This document shows positions 1 to 10,034 of a stretch of DNA of 25,110 nucleotides, piece by piece. The stretch spans positions 15,470-40,579 of the forward strand of contig CAKOGP040000835.1 in assembly GCA_933822405.4 (NCBI GenBank). The letters are read 5' to 3'. The first letter of the stretch is position 1; each line of letters starts with the position of its first letter. The notes beneath the pieces were generated by a model. The model searched no databases, was not told the origin of the DNA, and saw only the letters and a program-made list of their open reading frames with translations. The position numbers were made by a program, and so were the translations under genes. Source of the DNA: Cylindrotheca closterium (Eukaryota; Bacillariophyta; Bacillariophyceae; Bacillariales; Bacillariaceae).

Positions 1-70
1 GACAAATGGTCAATTCAATTTGAAGGGGTTTGAAAAGCCAGCCATATTTCGGGTCTGTAGTCAATGACTT

Positions 71-1047
71 TTGAATGGTGTGACAGATGGTCGACCCGAC
101 AAGACATTTGAAACCAAGGGCAAGCACGAAGTCAAGCTGGTGGAATCTTTGGAGTCTCCCGACAGTTGGGACTGCACTAAGGGCAATATAACGAGAACCA
201 TTCATGTCTACTCGAATTTGCCATTCATCCTTTTGTTTGTCAACAATGCTTCCCAAGGAATACTTCCCGTGGCGTCCATGGTTCGAGGTGAAGGGTCGTA
301 TGCGGAATTTGAAGACGTGGAATGGAAGGCTTGTTCTCGTGCAGCTGTTGCTCGGATGGAACTGTATCCACAGAAGTCACAACTTGTGGTCCTCCACTCG
401 CTTTGAAACTGAGTATCCATTGCCCTTTGCCTCACACTGGAACAGAAAGTGCCCTCTTTTTGAATGGTCAAGATGCGGCACTGATCCGAGCCTCCTCCAT
501 CCCAGATGCAACTGGCCAGGTGGTACTACACATGGCTAATAGTCAAAATGTCGAATGGAAGGCTGGATCTCTTGCAGCAGTTGCTCGGATGGAAGAAGCT
601 GGCGACGCTGTCGCATCCACAGAAGTCATGAATTGTGGCCCGCCAATTGCTCTGAAACTACTGTAAGTATCGATTGCCCTTCGCCTCACACTGGAACCAG
701 AAGTGCCCTCTTTTTGGATGGCCAAGATGCGGCACTGATCCGAGCGTCGATCGTTGATGCAACCGGCCAATAGTCAAAATGTTTCCTTTGCCATTATGAT
801 GGACCAGGAGAGATCCAAGGAAAAGGAAGTGGCAATTCAAAGTCATCCAACAATACTCCGTGGCATATTGCGTATCATGGATTGGTCCGAGCGGTGGTTC
901 TATAAAAAAACCATACTGCCATCAATTGACGGTCCATCGGGATTGACTTTGAATGGCAATGAACAAGATATTGTATTGGAGGCTAGTAGTTCACCTGTTC
1001 TGGAAACTGTTCGCTTGACCTTTCCTACCATCACTATATTTCAATAA
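71..1047 (+). pseudogene. GH2 beta-galactosidase-like C-terminal remnant
   Basis: This is a decayed 3' part of a large secreted-type glycosidase gene. The first open frame (71-406) carries a segment like the DUF4982/Ig-like module that follows the catalytic barrel of many GH2 beta-galactosidases, with NITRTIHVYSNLPF and LFVNNASQG visible. Later frames carry the next Ig-like module: GQDAALIRAS, then an FAIMDGPGEIQGKG-like stretch, then a PWHIAYHGLVRAVV-like stretch. The last frame (754-1047) ends with DIVLEASSS and LETVRLTFP before TAA. The reading frame changes several times and an internal block is duplicated (320-782). The catalytic domain is absent; it would lie upstream of the window or is lost. 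The family call rests on recalled motif order in GH2 proteins and is moderate. That the copy is broken is directly visible. Confidence 0.55.
320..782 (+). repeat. 231-bp tandem duplication in the GH2 remnant
   Basis: Two head-to-tail copies, about 320-551 and 552-782, each begin with GAATGGAAGGC and contain GTTGCTCGGATGGA, CCTCACACTGGAAC and AAGATGCGGCACTGATCCGAG. Each ends in AATAGTCAAAATGT (538-551 and 769-782). In protein terms the duplicated block runs from VEWKA to SQNV, so the two copies join at a shared valine. The copies differ by substitutions and indels, so the duplication is not very recent. Confidence 0.85.
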
Positions 1048-1632
1048 AGGACGCAGCGTTGCAAGTTGCCCAAGCTCGGGATGGAAAGGCGTCTTAGCTT
1101 GGAAGGCAAGACGAGGCAATACTGTACAGTACAAAGAACCTAGATTCATTATGATATTATAGAAAACATATGTAATAATAGTCCTAGTACGAACAGCCAA
1201 GTGAACAGTATGACTAACTTGTCGCTATCAGTACGGTGATCAATGGATGTACTTGAACTACACTTCTATTATTACAATTTGTGGATCCAATCATGTTGCA
1301 ACTTAGCCAAAATGGGAGTGACGCACAAACTTTTTGGCATTGGTACCTCGACACACTCAATCAGTACCATGGTAGGAGATCATTGGTCGGCAAGAAGTCA
1401 GATGGAATGGTCTTGACTTACCACTTACCATATATATGACAGTTTGAAATTATCCATTGTCCCGGGTAGCTAGCACTAACATCAAATGAACGAAGGGACT
1501 TGACAATACACTATGTTATAGTTGGTTACAGTATATGGTTCTAGCTAATAAGCTACATAGACGTATAGAAAGATTTGGGCGTCTCGTCAATTGGTCCAAT
1601 GAAATCTATGGGGATGATTTGAGGTGCGTGGT
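1048..1632. other. Intergenic; contains a fragment like the MYND gene tail
   Basis: No gene is supported here. One stretch (about 1343-1372) resembles 1683-1711 at the end of the MYND gene: both contain TCGACACACTCAAT preceded by GGCAT-GG-AC. On the minus strand both read IECVEVPMPK, so this looks like a second, very short remnant of the same C-terminus. The rest is AT-rich without recognisable signals. Confidence 0.4.
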
Positions 1633-2553
1633 CTATTCAACATGATCATGAATACTCGCATTGCCCCACAGTTCCTTGGGCATCGGCACTTCGACACACT
1701 CAATACGTAAATTAGCGAAAATTACCAAGAACAAGCAGGTGTTGAAACTCTTGGAAGATGCCGACTCTGTCAAGATGCTGACACATTTTTCGAGATAGTC
1801 CTTCTGAAGGTCCGGATTGTCACAGCCAATGAGAAAAGAGGCGCGATGTTGAAAAGAGGCGTATTGTCATGTATAGCAGGGATCATGTCGTTTGATTGGA
1901 TCATGAAATCCACCTCAACAACCATCTTGTTTGCTGTCAAGGATTTCAAGTTACATTCTTTGACCATTTTGGGTAGAATGCAACAATAGTGATCGTTGAA
2001 GTAATTGTTGACCAGTCTTTGAACAGCAGTTACTTCCTTTGCATCGGTTGCTATACGGACACAGATTTGCCTGTGATGCGGCCTCCAATCAGCGTTTTGA
2101 CACTCTATTGAACAATAGAGAGCTTTGTTACATCGTGTACACATCTTGAGAGGGCATTCTGAAGATTCCACATCCCAACACCTATTGCAGGTTTCATTCG
2201 TCAAATCCGACAGATAGGAAATCGCATGCAGTCTGTTGATCACTGGGGGGTCTAATTCATTGGCTTTGTCATCCTCTGCTATGATTGCCCGCAAAATGTC
2301 GCCACAAGGTGCTCCAATCTTGAAACACTGGCTCAAAACATAAGGACAGGATTGAAGCTCGCCGAGCAACTCTTCCAGAAATGAATAATTTTTTTCATCG
2401 GGACCTAGCGGGAACGTTCGAGTGGAACATCGAAGGGCTTGCTCGAGAATGCCCGTGTTCTCTAGCTTCCAAAACACCCGTTCTTTAGACCGGGACAATT
2501 TCCCTGCGCATGTTTTGAAAGCGGAGTATACAATCCAAATGATGCTTTGACAT
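1633..2553 (-). pseudogene. MYND-type zinc finger protein, frameshifted and 5'-truncated
   Basis: The protein carries a MYND zinc finger, a Cys/His module for protein-protein contacts, at about 2061-2189. It has the order CNRCWD, CTRCNKALYCSIECQ, DWRPHHRQIC with the normal C-C / C-C / C-C / H-C spacing. Upstream is a helical region (KLSRSKERVFWKLENTGILE). Two frame changes are needed. Near 2530 the frame switches from MSKHHLDCI to VYSAFKTCAGK. Near 1830-1860 it switches so that the protein continues as DNPDLQKDYLEKCVSILTE and ends in NASIHDHVE followed by TAG at 1633-1635; without that shift it stops at 1770. The 5' end is joined in frame to the propeller gene upstream. The finger residues are complete, but an intact product is unlikely unless the shifts are sequencing errors. 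Confidence 0.7.
2061..2189 (-). other. MYND zinc-finger domain
   Basis: The metal ligands follow the MYND pattern: Cys pair CNRC, second pair CTRC, third pair YCSIEC, then H and C in HHRQIC. All expected ligands are present. The spacing and the W after the third pair (DWRPH) fit the family. Confidence 0.85.
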
Positions 2554-4149
2554 CTCATCCAATTTGCCCTCATCCAATTTGCCCAAGGTGGGGTCGCCCA
2601 TTTGAATCCATTCGGAGTCTCCCATGTCTCGGTACACTTGCACATAACTATCTTCAGCTACTCGATCAATACACGACATAACAACAGTGGTACCATCACC
2701 AGGCAGCGAAGTAGAAGTCAAGTAGATATTGTCCAAGCCAAAAGAGTCACCAATGGATAAGTCACCCAACGTCTGGCCAACCTGAGTCCATTCAGTGCCA
2801 TCAAATTCAAAGACACGGCCGTATCCATCGGGAGGATAAACATCATCTGGCTTGACATTTACTGCAACTCTAGAGCCATCACCAGAGAGTGATATAGAGT
2901 CTCCTCCAAAGGATCCAATGTCCACTCTCGACCCAAGGAGCACCCATTGTCCAGAATTGGCTCTCTTAAAAGTAGAGAAGCTGTACGGTTCCGCCACGGC
3001 AAGAATGCTTCCATCCTCGGAAAGTGAGACGGCATATCCACCATATTCCTGTGGACTGCCTACAGCAATATCATTGCCAACTTGGTTCCAACCAATGTCA
3101 TTTGAATTGGTCGTTGACAGTTCGAAAACCTTGACTCTTCCGCCATTATTGCTCTCGGGCATGCCGACAGCAACATACTTCCCATCCCAAGACATGGAAA
3201 CAGAATCACCAAAATCAGAACCAACTTCGTTGCCTTGGATGGTCGCAGCCAAGACCCAGCTATCGCCTCCTTCTAGCTGGTAAATGTTGACATAACCAGT
3301 CGAACCACGGTCTACAGCTCCCACCGCCATGAGAAGAGGCTCCGATTGAGACAAACTCACAGCAGATCCAAAGTTGTCATCTGGATTTCCAAAGAGCTTC
3401 TCTCCCAAGTAACTCATGTAGGTTTCAGGAACGAGGTCACGAGGAACGCAGTAGTCAGTCCGGCTAGAATCAGCAGAGCCCCCAGCACATCCTGGAACGG
3501 GTACAAATCCGGTTCGTTGGTAACAAATTAAACCATGTTTACAGTCATCGTTTGAGTCACAATCTGTAGCAAAAGAACAGAAGACGTGGTTAGCAAAGAT
3601 ACAACCAAATGTTTGTTGCTCCAATCGATTTGATGATAACTTACCTCCTTCACAAAGTCCAAGTGGAAATGTTTCGGTGACTGCCAAAGGAGGCAGCTCG
3701 ACAGGAATACAATAATCGCTTCTGCTACTATCTTCCAATCCTCCAGAACAGCCCGGAACCAGGGTATTTGCATTTCTTTGAAAGCACATCAAACCACGGG
3801 CACAATCGCTATCTTTGTCGCAATCTCCCATGCACATGGAAAGAGGCTTCATGTCAACGATTTCTAATGGTGGATCAGTGGATTGTGGTGCAACGGCTTG
3901 TAGGCTAGCACTAGAAGTAAAACGGTCGGATTCCGTTGGTTGGACTTTGGGTCGACTTTGGATTCTAGAATCCATGACAAACCAGACAGCAACACCTGTT
4001 GCGGCCATTCCGAAAAGGACAACGATGACATTGAACAAGATGCGGCAACTATTTGGCTTTTCGCGAGCAACAACGTTTGTGGTCTTGAAGTGTGCGCTGA
4101 GATGCAGCTTCCGCATTGTAGTCAAATGGAAGAGGATGCGATTGCTCAT
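2485..4149 (-). CDS. Membrane-anchored Cys-rich / beta-propeller protein, 3' end fused to MYND gene
   Basis: This is a single-pass membrane protein with a probable extracellular propeller. From the ATG at 4149, a hydrophobic span (about residues 37-59, FNVIVVLFGMAATGVAVWF) follows a basic N-terminus. Then come two copies of a Cys motif, CMGDCDKDSDCARGLMC and CDSNDDCKHGLICYQR, each ending in PGC-GG--DSSR-DYC. After them are FG-GAP/kelch-like blades with the recurring pattern GD-VS-S-DG--VAVG. The frame contains an 81-nt intron (3564-3644) that happens to stay open. The propeller stops abruptly after SEWIQMGDPTLGKLDE, where a 15-bp tandem duplication joins it to the MYND gene start; the last ~25 codons belong to the latter. 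Upstream, a second frame reads like coding sequence behind a TTTTAG acceptor-like site (about 4090-4188), so the true start may lie farther upstream and be frameshifted. Ligand and role are unknown. Confidence 0.65.
   Translation of the reverse strand: MSNRILFHLTTMRKLHLSAHFKTTNVVAREKPNSCRILFNVIVVLFGMAATGVAVWFVMDSRIQSRPKVQPTESDRFTSSASLQAVAPQSTDPPLEIVDMKPLSMCMGDCDKDSDCARGLMCFQRNANTLVPGCSGGLEDSSRSDYCIPVELPPLAVTETFPLGLCEGGKLSSNRLEQQTFGCIFANHVFCSFATDCDSNDDCKHGLICYQRTGFVPVPGCAGGSADSSRTDYCVPRDLVPETYMSYLGEKLFGNPDDNFGSAVSLSQSEPLLMAVGAVDRGSTGYVNIYQLEGGDSWVLAATIQGNEVGSDFGDSVSMSWDGKYVAVGMPESNNGGRVKVFELSTTNSNDIGWNQVGNDIAVGSPQEYGGYAVSLSEDGSILAVAEPYSFSTFKRANSGQWVLLGSRVDIGSFGGDSISLSGDGSRVAVNVKPDDVYPPDGYGRVFEFDGTEWTQVGQTLGDLSIGDSFGLDNIYLTSTSLPGDGTTVVMSCIDRVAEDSYVQVYRDMGDSEWIQMGDPTLGKLDEGKLDEMSKHHLDCILRFQNMRREIVPV
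2554..2583. repeat. 15-bp tandem duplication at the gene-fusion point
   Basis: CTCATCCAATTTGCC occurs twice head to tail. In the propeller frame it encodes GKLDEGKLDE, exactly where propeller sequence ends and MYND-family N-terminal sequence begins. Confidence 0.9.
3564..3644 (-). other. 81-nt GT-AG spliceosomal intron
   Basis: On the minus strand the donor is GTAAGT directly after GAAGGAG and the acceptor is TTTTGCTACAG directly before ATTGTGACTC. Removing it gives LGLCEGDCDSNDDC, which matches the sister motif SMCMGDCDKDSDC in the same protein. Retained, it would add 27 residues between two cysteines of the repeat. Its length is a multiple of three and it has no in-frame stop. Confidence 0.85.
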
Positions 4150-4243
4150 CCTTCTCAATCGCTTTGGATTTTGCAGACTCCAATTGGGCCTAAAAGAGAT
4201 TCAATGATGTTTTTGGGCTGACAGTTGTTACTAGCTGTTGGCC

Positions 4244-5433
4244 CCCAATCCCCCAGCGCAAGTGCTGGTTTCCTCCATTCGGCCATCTTGTTGCCGTCCA
4301 GGGTGTGGCGGGTGAGAAAAACGGTAGTGCCCGACGTGATCAACAAGAACGTCGGTCAAGCGTTGCATCAAAGGCTCGGACTGGGTGTGAAGATACCGAA
4401 AAACTTCATCTGAGCGCCACCGACCAAGTAGTTTGATGAGACTAGTCGGGATATTGCCTTCGAGAAGCGCGGTGGCCCCGGTGCATCGAAGAGCACCAAT
4501 TGTGGGAGGTCAATGGACCTCCACGGAGAGAGCAACTGTTCTCAGATATTTTGTCATCATTCGATCTGTGACATTGCAAGGGACTCCAAACTCAGAGTAG
4601 TAGGTGAACAGCGGGGTGTCGCCAGTCGTGTGTCGACTCTGTCGAAGGTGTTGTACAATGGCAATCAGCGTAGCTGTGGGGTTGTCACCATTAAATGACG
4701 TGCCCAAACCGATCTTTTCGTCTGGCACCGCATTTTTTTTGTTTGTCAAAGATCAGACCAGCAAATGTCACAAGTGGCGTGTCCAGGAGGCGAAGGGGAA
4801 TGGCTTCGCCACAAAATTCTGCGACGTTGATTCGAAAAAACACTTGTTTCAATTTGAATGGAAATTGTGTTCCCGCCTTTGACAGAAATTTGCCAGGGAG
4901 TAACAAAAAGAAAAACCCCAGCCACATCAATCGGTTCATTGCCTTTGCGGCATGTGTACTTGTGGGTTTTGAGGCGAGCTTTGATGCTTGCCTTGACAAG
5001 GACTTGGGCAATGGGCGTACTCGTTGTGCTGCTGGGTCCTCTTTCTTCCAACTTTTTAGCAGCCGTGTCCAACAAAGTCCATTGTGCCCGGTGCATATCG
5101 GTTCATTCTCGGATCAAGCAATCCCAATGAGGAAAAGGCCTGGCCCACCTGGCGCATGGCATCTTCAGCCGTTCGACCCCGGACCTGTCTCTTACTGGGG
5201 GCAATTTTCCCACGTTGCCATTGGGTTCCAAAGAGGAGGAAGATGAGCAAGGGATCGTCGACCGCTGACAATCCTGGGTCAAGGGTGAGGCTTTCGCAGA
5301 AGGCAACCCATGCGGTCCAGACAGAGTGTGCCTTTGCAACTCTTGAAGGACAGACTCCGCGTTCGATTCCGAGTTCAACAGCACGGATGTCATCAAGGAG
5401 TTCACGGCGTTCGGCATCCTGTACAGTTGCCAA
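4244..5433 (-). pseudogene. Tyrosine recombinase of the retroelement, multiply frameshifted
   Basis: This would integrate the circular cDNA of a YR retroelement. The N-terminal core-binding part is open at 5056-5433 (WTAWVAFCESL, GKIAPSKRQVRGRTAEDAMRQVGQ). The frame then shifts near 5090, 4930 and 4740. The catalytic part continues with LGFFFLLLPGKFL, TPLFTYYSEFGVP and VTDRMMTKYLRT. After a TGA near 4512 comes GALRCTGATALLEG, then LLGRWRSDEVFRYLH with the likely nucleophile Tyr. In relatives I recall box I as LLRPGE; here the Arg position is Leu (LLLPGK), which would abolish catalysis. The HxxR box reads GALR, without His. Domain identity is fairly certain; residue assignments are from memory of the family. 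Confidence 0.7.
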
Positions 5434-7291
5434 GAGTTGATCTGTGAATACGTGCGATTAAAATATGAGACAAATTTGTCGTCAGACAGGTGCCACAGTT
5501 GGCTAGCATTGTCGGCCATTCCATTGTTCGTTCCAGATAAGTGCCCAATGCGATGATGTGGTGCTCTTTGTTCCCGCTGTAATCCTGCCGCTAACCGTAG
5601 TATTCTTGCTCTTGCCTTTTGAGAGGTGGAAGATCCTTTTGTGCGCCACGACACTGCTGGTGTGTTGTCACAGCCAGTGTAAGTGGTTTTGCCTTCCACC
5701 TGGGCTGTCTTTCCAAGGGCAAAATGATGGAGGACGGTGCCTTCCAGCTCCAAGTCTGAGTTGGTAAGTTTTCCTGTCAGATTGTGATCTGAAATTACCT
5801 CTTTTTTCACTGCTTCTTGATATGGTTCGCGCCAGACAATGGCCTCTCCACCGTCTGTGAACCATACTCCTCCCCTTCCCAACTTTGCCGCATCACAAGC
5901 GCCAACGTGTAAATCAACGCCTGGTACCAGCTCTTCCAGTGTTGTGGGGCGCTTTGCATGGCCATTTTGGAAGATTTCCAGTTGCTCACGGACCTCAGGA
6001 GTCAAACGCACCCTACAATCCACCTGTCGAATCAGTGCCTCCTGCAGCAGGGAGAAATGCCCCTCACTGCCCGACATTCCTGGCTGCAGGCTTTGTAAGA
6101 CCCCTAACACCTGCTGCCATTGTTTCAGGGAGACGCGTTTGCAATCCAAGACCTCGCCCAGGAGTGACAGGGCCTTGCTCACTCGTTTCTCTTTCAATTG
6201 CAATGTCTTTGTTGTCGCTCCCCAGTTCCAACCCAAAGCTTCTTTGACTGTGTGCCAAGAGGCATCTCCCTTGGCCATTTTTGATTGTGACTGTGGCTCT
6301 TTTCGCCACTGGTTGTCCGTGGGTCGATTTGGTCGGAAGACCTTGTCAATGTTGTGGCTGAGGACGGCTCGTTGATTTGTCAAAGGATTGCTTGGATGGT
6401 CTTGGCCCATTCCAACAAAATCGTCCACAAAGACTTCCATCTTTTTCAATGGGCGCTGGTAAGTCAGTGGCTGGTGAGATTTTGGTATAGGTCTCACGAC
6501 TTGTGTGTCCCTCACTTCAAAGTCAGTGATGGCTGCTGCCCTTCCCAAAGGATGCGGTGGCACTCGCTTGTTTTGTTGCAAGTCAACATTTGTCAGATCG
6601 GCAACGGTTTCCGTGAAAGCGCAGAACCATGGTGGACTCTCTGTCCAACCCATTGGAAGCACAAGTGGCAGTGCAACCAATTGTGGAAGGCCTTCAAAAC
6701 GCGGTAAGATGACCCCAAGCTTGAGTGCGCCGGTAGTTGACAGTTGGATGCGATAGAAACCATCCGACATGCCGTTCTTGTACATGTAAACTGGCCCATA
6801 GTCCGGGTTTGCCTTCATGAGTGCCTCGCAGATGCGTAGTGAGGCCATGCCGAATTGCATAGCTCCCTCTGGGGCAAGTTTCATTGTCTTGTCGTTGAGT
6901 CCCAGGACAAATAATCAACAATCATCTGCGGTCTTCTGTTATCTTGTGGTATGCAACCAATTGGAGAAAGGCAAAGTCCCTTCTCGTCCTTGATGGCGTT
7001 GTATGGAAGTAGGATCCAAAATCCCTTCCTTCCAAAATCCAAAAACTCCTCCATCAGAAACTCTTTGAATTCGTTTGCTGATGAGTGACAGCCCCGAGCG
7101 ACTCGCATGTCAAGTTGGCTCTGGCTCCATGGCTCCGAATGAACCACCACAGGAGCCCCATTTTTCATTACTCGGTGTAGCATTGGTGCGGCAGGGTGCG
7201 GAAGCTTATCAATGTCTGGTGCAGCATCATCTGAACGGAATAAACGAGCAGTGACTTGCCAACCGTGTTTTAAATAAGTTTCATTAGCCAA
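5103..7291 (-). pseudogene. Reverse transcriptase - RNase H of the retroelement
   Basis: The N-terminal RT part (6881-7291) ends in PQMIVDY; a one-base frameshift near 6915 moves the frame to FVLGLNDKTMKLAPEGAMQFG, and a 593-codon frame starts at 6884. RT motifs follow: motif A KNGMSDGFYRIQL (residues 36-48), the fingers/palm stretch VLPMGWTESPPWF, and the YxDD-type box VFVDDF (151-156). In motif A the position normally Asp in KIDISDGFY is Gly, so one metal-binding Asp seems lost. RNase H follows with its acidic set: GACDAAKLGRGG (D331), SDLELEG (near 379-381), TGCDN (D406) and NGMADNASQ (D458). True RNase H homology ends near residue 485. The remaining codons to 5103 overlap the recombinase in another frame and are probably read-through. 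Confidence 0.8.
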
Positions 7292-7402
7292 CGCAACCAG
7301 CTCACCTATAGTATTAGCACTACCTCCAATTAAAGTAGATCATAACAAAAGTGGGTCCGATTGAGATGGCCTGCAAGAATCCAATGATTCCCGGCCTCCA
7401 TC

Positions 7403-9433
7403 TCACTTATTCTTATTTACATAATCCTTCATTGCGGTTGCTTCCTTGTCAGTCAGCTTACAATGAGAATGCTTGCGTTCGCAGTGCTCCTTGCATTCGC
7501 CCTTTGTGTGCCAAATGAGGCACAGTTCCTTTCCGTTGGCGTGCTTTGGAGGCTGTTCCCCTGTCCGTTTGATTAACTCAGTAGTAGTTCTTCCGGTGTA
7601 GCGATGCTCTTCGTTCATGTCAGGATTTTTTACTGATTCGCCCAAGCTCTTCTTCTGGGCCCTTTCATTCTCTCTCTTCAGCTGACTCTTAGTCTTGTCT
7701 CCTGTTCCAACATGTCCGACAGAGTCCTTTGCGACAACAAATAAGTTTGACTCTGGTAGGCTTCCTCCATGGTAGCATGTCTCCATGTAGGTGCCCAAGT
7801 TGGGTAGGTTCTCCTCTGCGTTTGTGCAGGATCTTACCAAACGCTCAAAGTAACAATCAATTTGGGAATAGATTCCAAAGAGAAATCTCTCGTGTGCTCG
7901 CTCCTGCTGGGACACTCCCATCTTTCATGCGATCGAGTCCACATTCTTTGCAAACCATTCGTACACGGCGGTCAGTGGATGAGTTTTCCCAAACACTACA
8001 TGGTAGAATACTCGCATGCCATTGACCATCTCACGGAACTGCATGGGGTCTTTTGCGAAGATAGCATGCTTGATCTTGTCGTGGGCTTGATGATCCTTCA
8101 TTGATGCGGTCGTCTTTTCGCCCGTCAACCAATAATCGGTTTTTATGTAATCGTTGATCGCGGTTGCATTTTTGTAGTGCTGGAAACAGACACTATTCAA
8201 CACGTTCAAACCCTTTTCCATGTTGCCGCGCGAACAAAATTCCAATTCCACCAGGCTCTTGATTACTCGGGCTGAAACAATGAATTCCAGATTGAGGTTC
8301 AGTTTCTCGGCCTCATCGTCCAGCAGGGACTGCACAATTCCAATTGATTCGTGCTTCTTGCACTTTGCTAGCTCGTGCCAGAGTGTGGGGAGCTGAGCTG
8401 AGGTCGTAGTACCAGCAACTCGCTTCAGATAGGAGAGCCTTGTGGGCCACTTCTTTTCCACTGTATTTGGGGGCGCCTTGTCCGATGCTTGTCCCTGGAT
8501 ACCCGCTACCACCACCTCCGAAAGCGATTCCACGGAGGTCTTGGTCGTCTTATTGCTCTCCTCGACGGCTGCCAAGGTCTTCGTGAGCAGTTTGTAGGTC
8601 TTGTTGGAGGAATCTCCAGTTGAGTCCTCCGAGTCCAATCCGGCGAAATCCGAATTAATTACTCCGGAAACCCAGCGTCGGGCAGATGTCGCAGTGAGAA
8701 CAGCAGGTTCTCCGATGTTCTTCGAAAGCTGATCTCTCCCGATGACCATGTTTGCCACGCGTCAATGGTCCACGAAGTGCCGGAACTTCTCCTGCACTTC
8801 CGAATTTTTTTCAGGCTCCTCGCTGTTGGCGAGAATCTTGATTCTGTCAATCACCAATCGCAAGACTTTGCGTGCCGGCGATCCGTCCCAAGTGATATCC
8901 AAGAACTCCTTGGGAATGGGCATTCGCTTGCGTGTAACCAGTAGGTTGTACGCCGTCTCAGGATCTTCGTCGGTGATATCCTCCATCACGAACAACTTGG
9001 AGCGATCTTGCTTGAGCTCCTCGTTTATCAACCACGCCTCCAAATTTGGAACCTTAACCGGATCGGTTTTCGAGAAGGCCTTTGCCGGCCAAGAGACTGC
9101 CAGTGGGTCGCTCCCGTTCTCCAGAACGTCATGGTCCAGCACATACAATTTATCAAAATGCTGCTCTTTCTTTTCGCCAACCGTTGTGGACCTAATCATT
9201 GGGCGATGCCAAAAATTAAAGTTGTTCACCTGTTCCTTGGGCCATCCCGTGTACCAGGCCGGGGCGCCTCCTTGTACCCCCTTTTCGACAAGGCTGTTTA
9301 GATCTTGCAACTGAAGGTCCTTGGTGGGATCAAAGGCATCAAGGACCGCCTTGGAATCATGGTTTGGGTAGCTCGCCTGAGTGGTGAGGTAGCGGTAGCT
9401 CTTTTTGCGCACGGTGAAGTCCGTAATGGTCAT
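7403..9433 (-). pseudogene. Gag-like protein of the retroelement with two in-frame TGA codons
   Basis: One continuous frame of about 676 codons runs from the ATG at 9433 to the stop at 7403. It is broken only by TGA at 8762-8764 (after FRHFVDH) and TGA at 7925-7927 (after NVDSIA). The middle is helical and capsid-like. The C-terminal part has a zinc-finger-like cluster, CLIWHTKGECKEHCERKHSHC, which would suit nucleic-acid binding in a gag. Homology to a named gag family was not recognised; the role is inferred from position upstream of RT. Both stops are one transition from a sense codon (CGA or TGG to TGA), consistent with decay by cytosine deamination. Confidence 0.7.
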
Positions 9434-9929
9434 GATGATGGGTGTTACAGGTAGAAGAGCCGTGTGCTTTCCTAATCTTAATAACTATCTATTCCTAGAC
9501 TTCAAATTCACTCTGTCAAATACAGAGCAGTCTTTTCAAAAAGGAAATGAGCTGCAACTGAGCTGCAGCTCATTCACCAACTTCTTTCACAACCTCTTTG
9601 GTACGTAGCTTTCCACTGTCCTGCTATTGTACCTTCTTTGCATACGTACTTGGGCGTTCCAATCAGTCCGTCCTTCGCTAGCCAACACCTGCAGAGGAAC
9701 GGCTTGACCCTCCGCATTCCTAGAGATTTGTTTGGTATTCATGTTTTTGTCTTGTTATCTTGTTGTATTCAACTTATGTAATGAAATGTTATGTGATCCA
9801 TGGACAACTGGTGAGAATCATGCAAGTTGTACTCATTAGATACATTATTGATTTGGAATCATCATTTTCAGTAATCCCATATTCCGAAAAAACAAAAATA
9901 CAAAAACAACACGCATCTCCGGGTCCTTT

Positions 9930-9983
9930 GGCCAAGAGACTGCCAGTGGGTCGCTCCCGTTCTCCAGAACGTCATGGTCCAGC
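9930..9983 (-). repeat. 54-bp exact copy of a gag segment
   Basis: Positions 9930-9983 match 9087-9140 base for base and in the same orientation (both contain CAAGAGACTGCCAGTGGG). The source encodes LDHDVLENGSDPLAVSWP of gag. Flanking sequence is unrelated on both sides. Confidence 0.9.
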
Positions 9984-10034
9984 GTTGTCAATCGGTTTGG
10001 ACAAAGACAAGCAGTCTGATGTCCGCCAGAACTG

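Larger units (their letters stand above)
4244..9433 (-). mobile_element. Decayed tyrosine-recombinase (DIRS/Ngaro-type) retrotransposon
   Basis: On the minus strand the order is gag (9433-7403), reverse transcriptase with RNase H (7291 to about 5436), and tyrosine recombinase (5433 to about 4244). No DDE integrase and no methyltransferase were seen. That order resembles the Ngaro/PAT arrangement more than DIRS1, where the recombinase overlaps the RT. Every gene carries stops or frameshifts, and at least two catalytic residues appear lost, so this copy cannot move itself. The outer ends are not defined: I did not find split direct or inverted terminal repeats at the edges. The inner boundary abuts the 5' region of the propeller gene. 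Confidence 0.75.

Noticed and set aside
2852..3283. 143-codon plus-strand frame opposite the propeller gene
   Set aside because: It is antisense to recognisable propeller blades and has no recognisable domain of its own.
5839..6375. 178-codon plus-strand frame opposite RT-RNase H
   Set aside because: Antisense to conserved RNase H and RT motifs; Ser/Pro/Cys-rich shadow composition.
8742..9314. 190-codon plus-strand frame opposite gag
   Set aside because: Shadow of the gag frame; no recognisable features.
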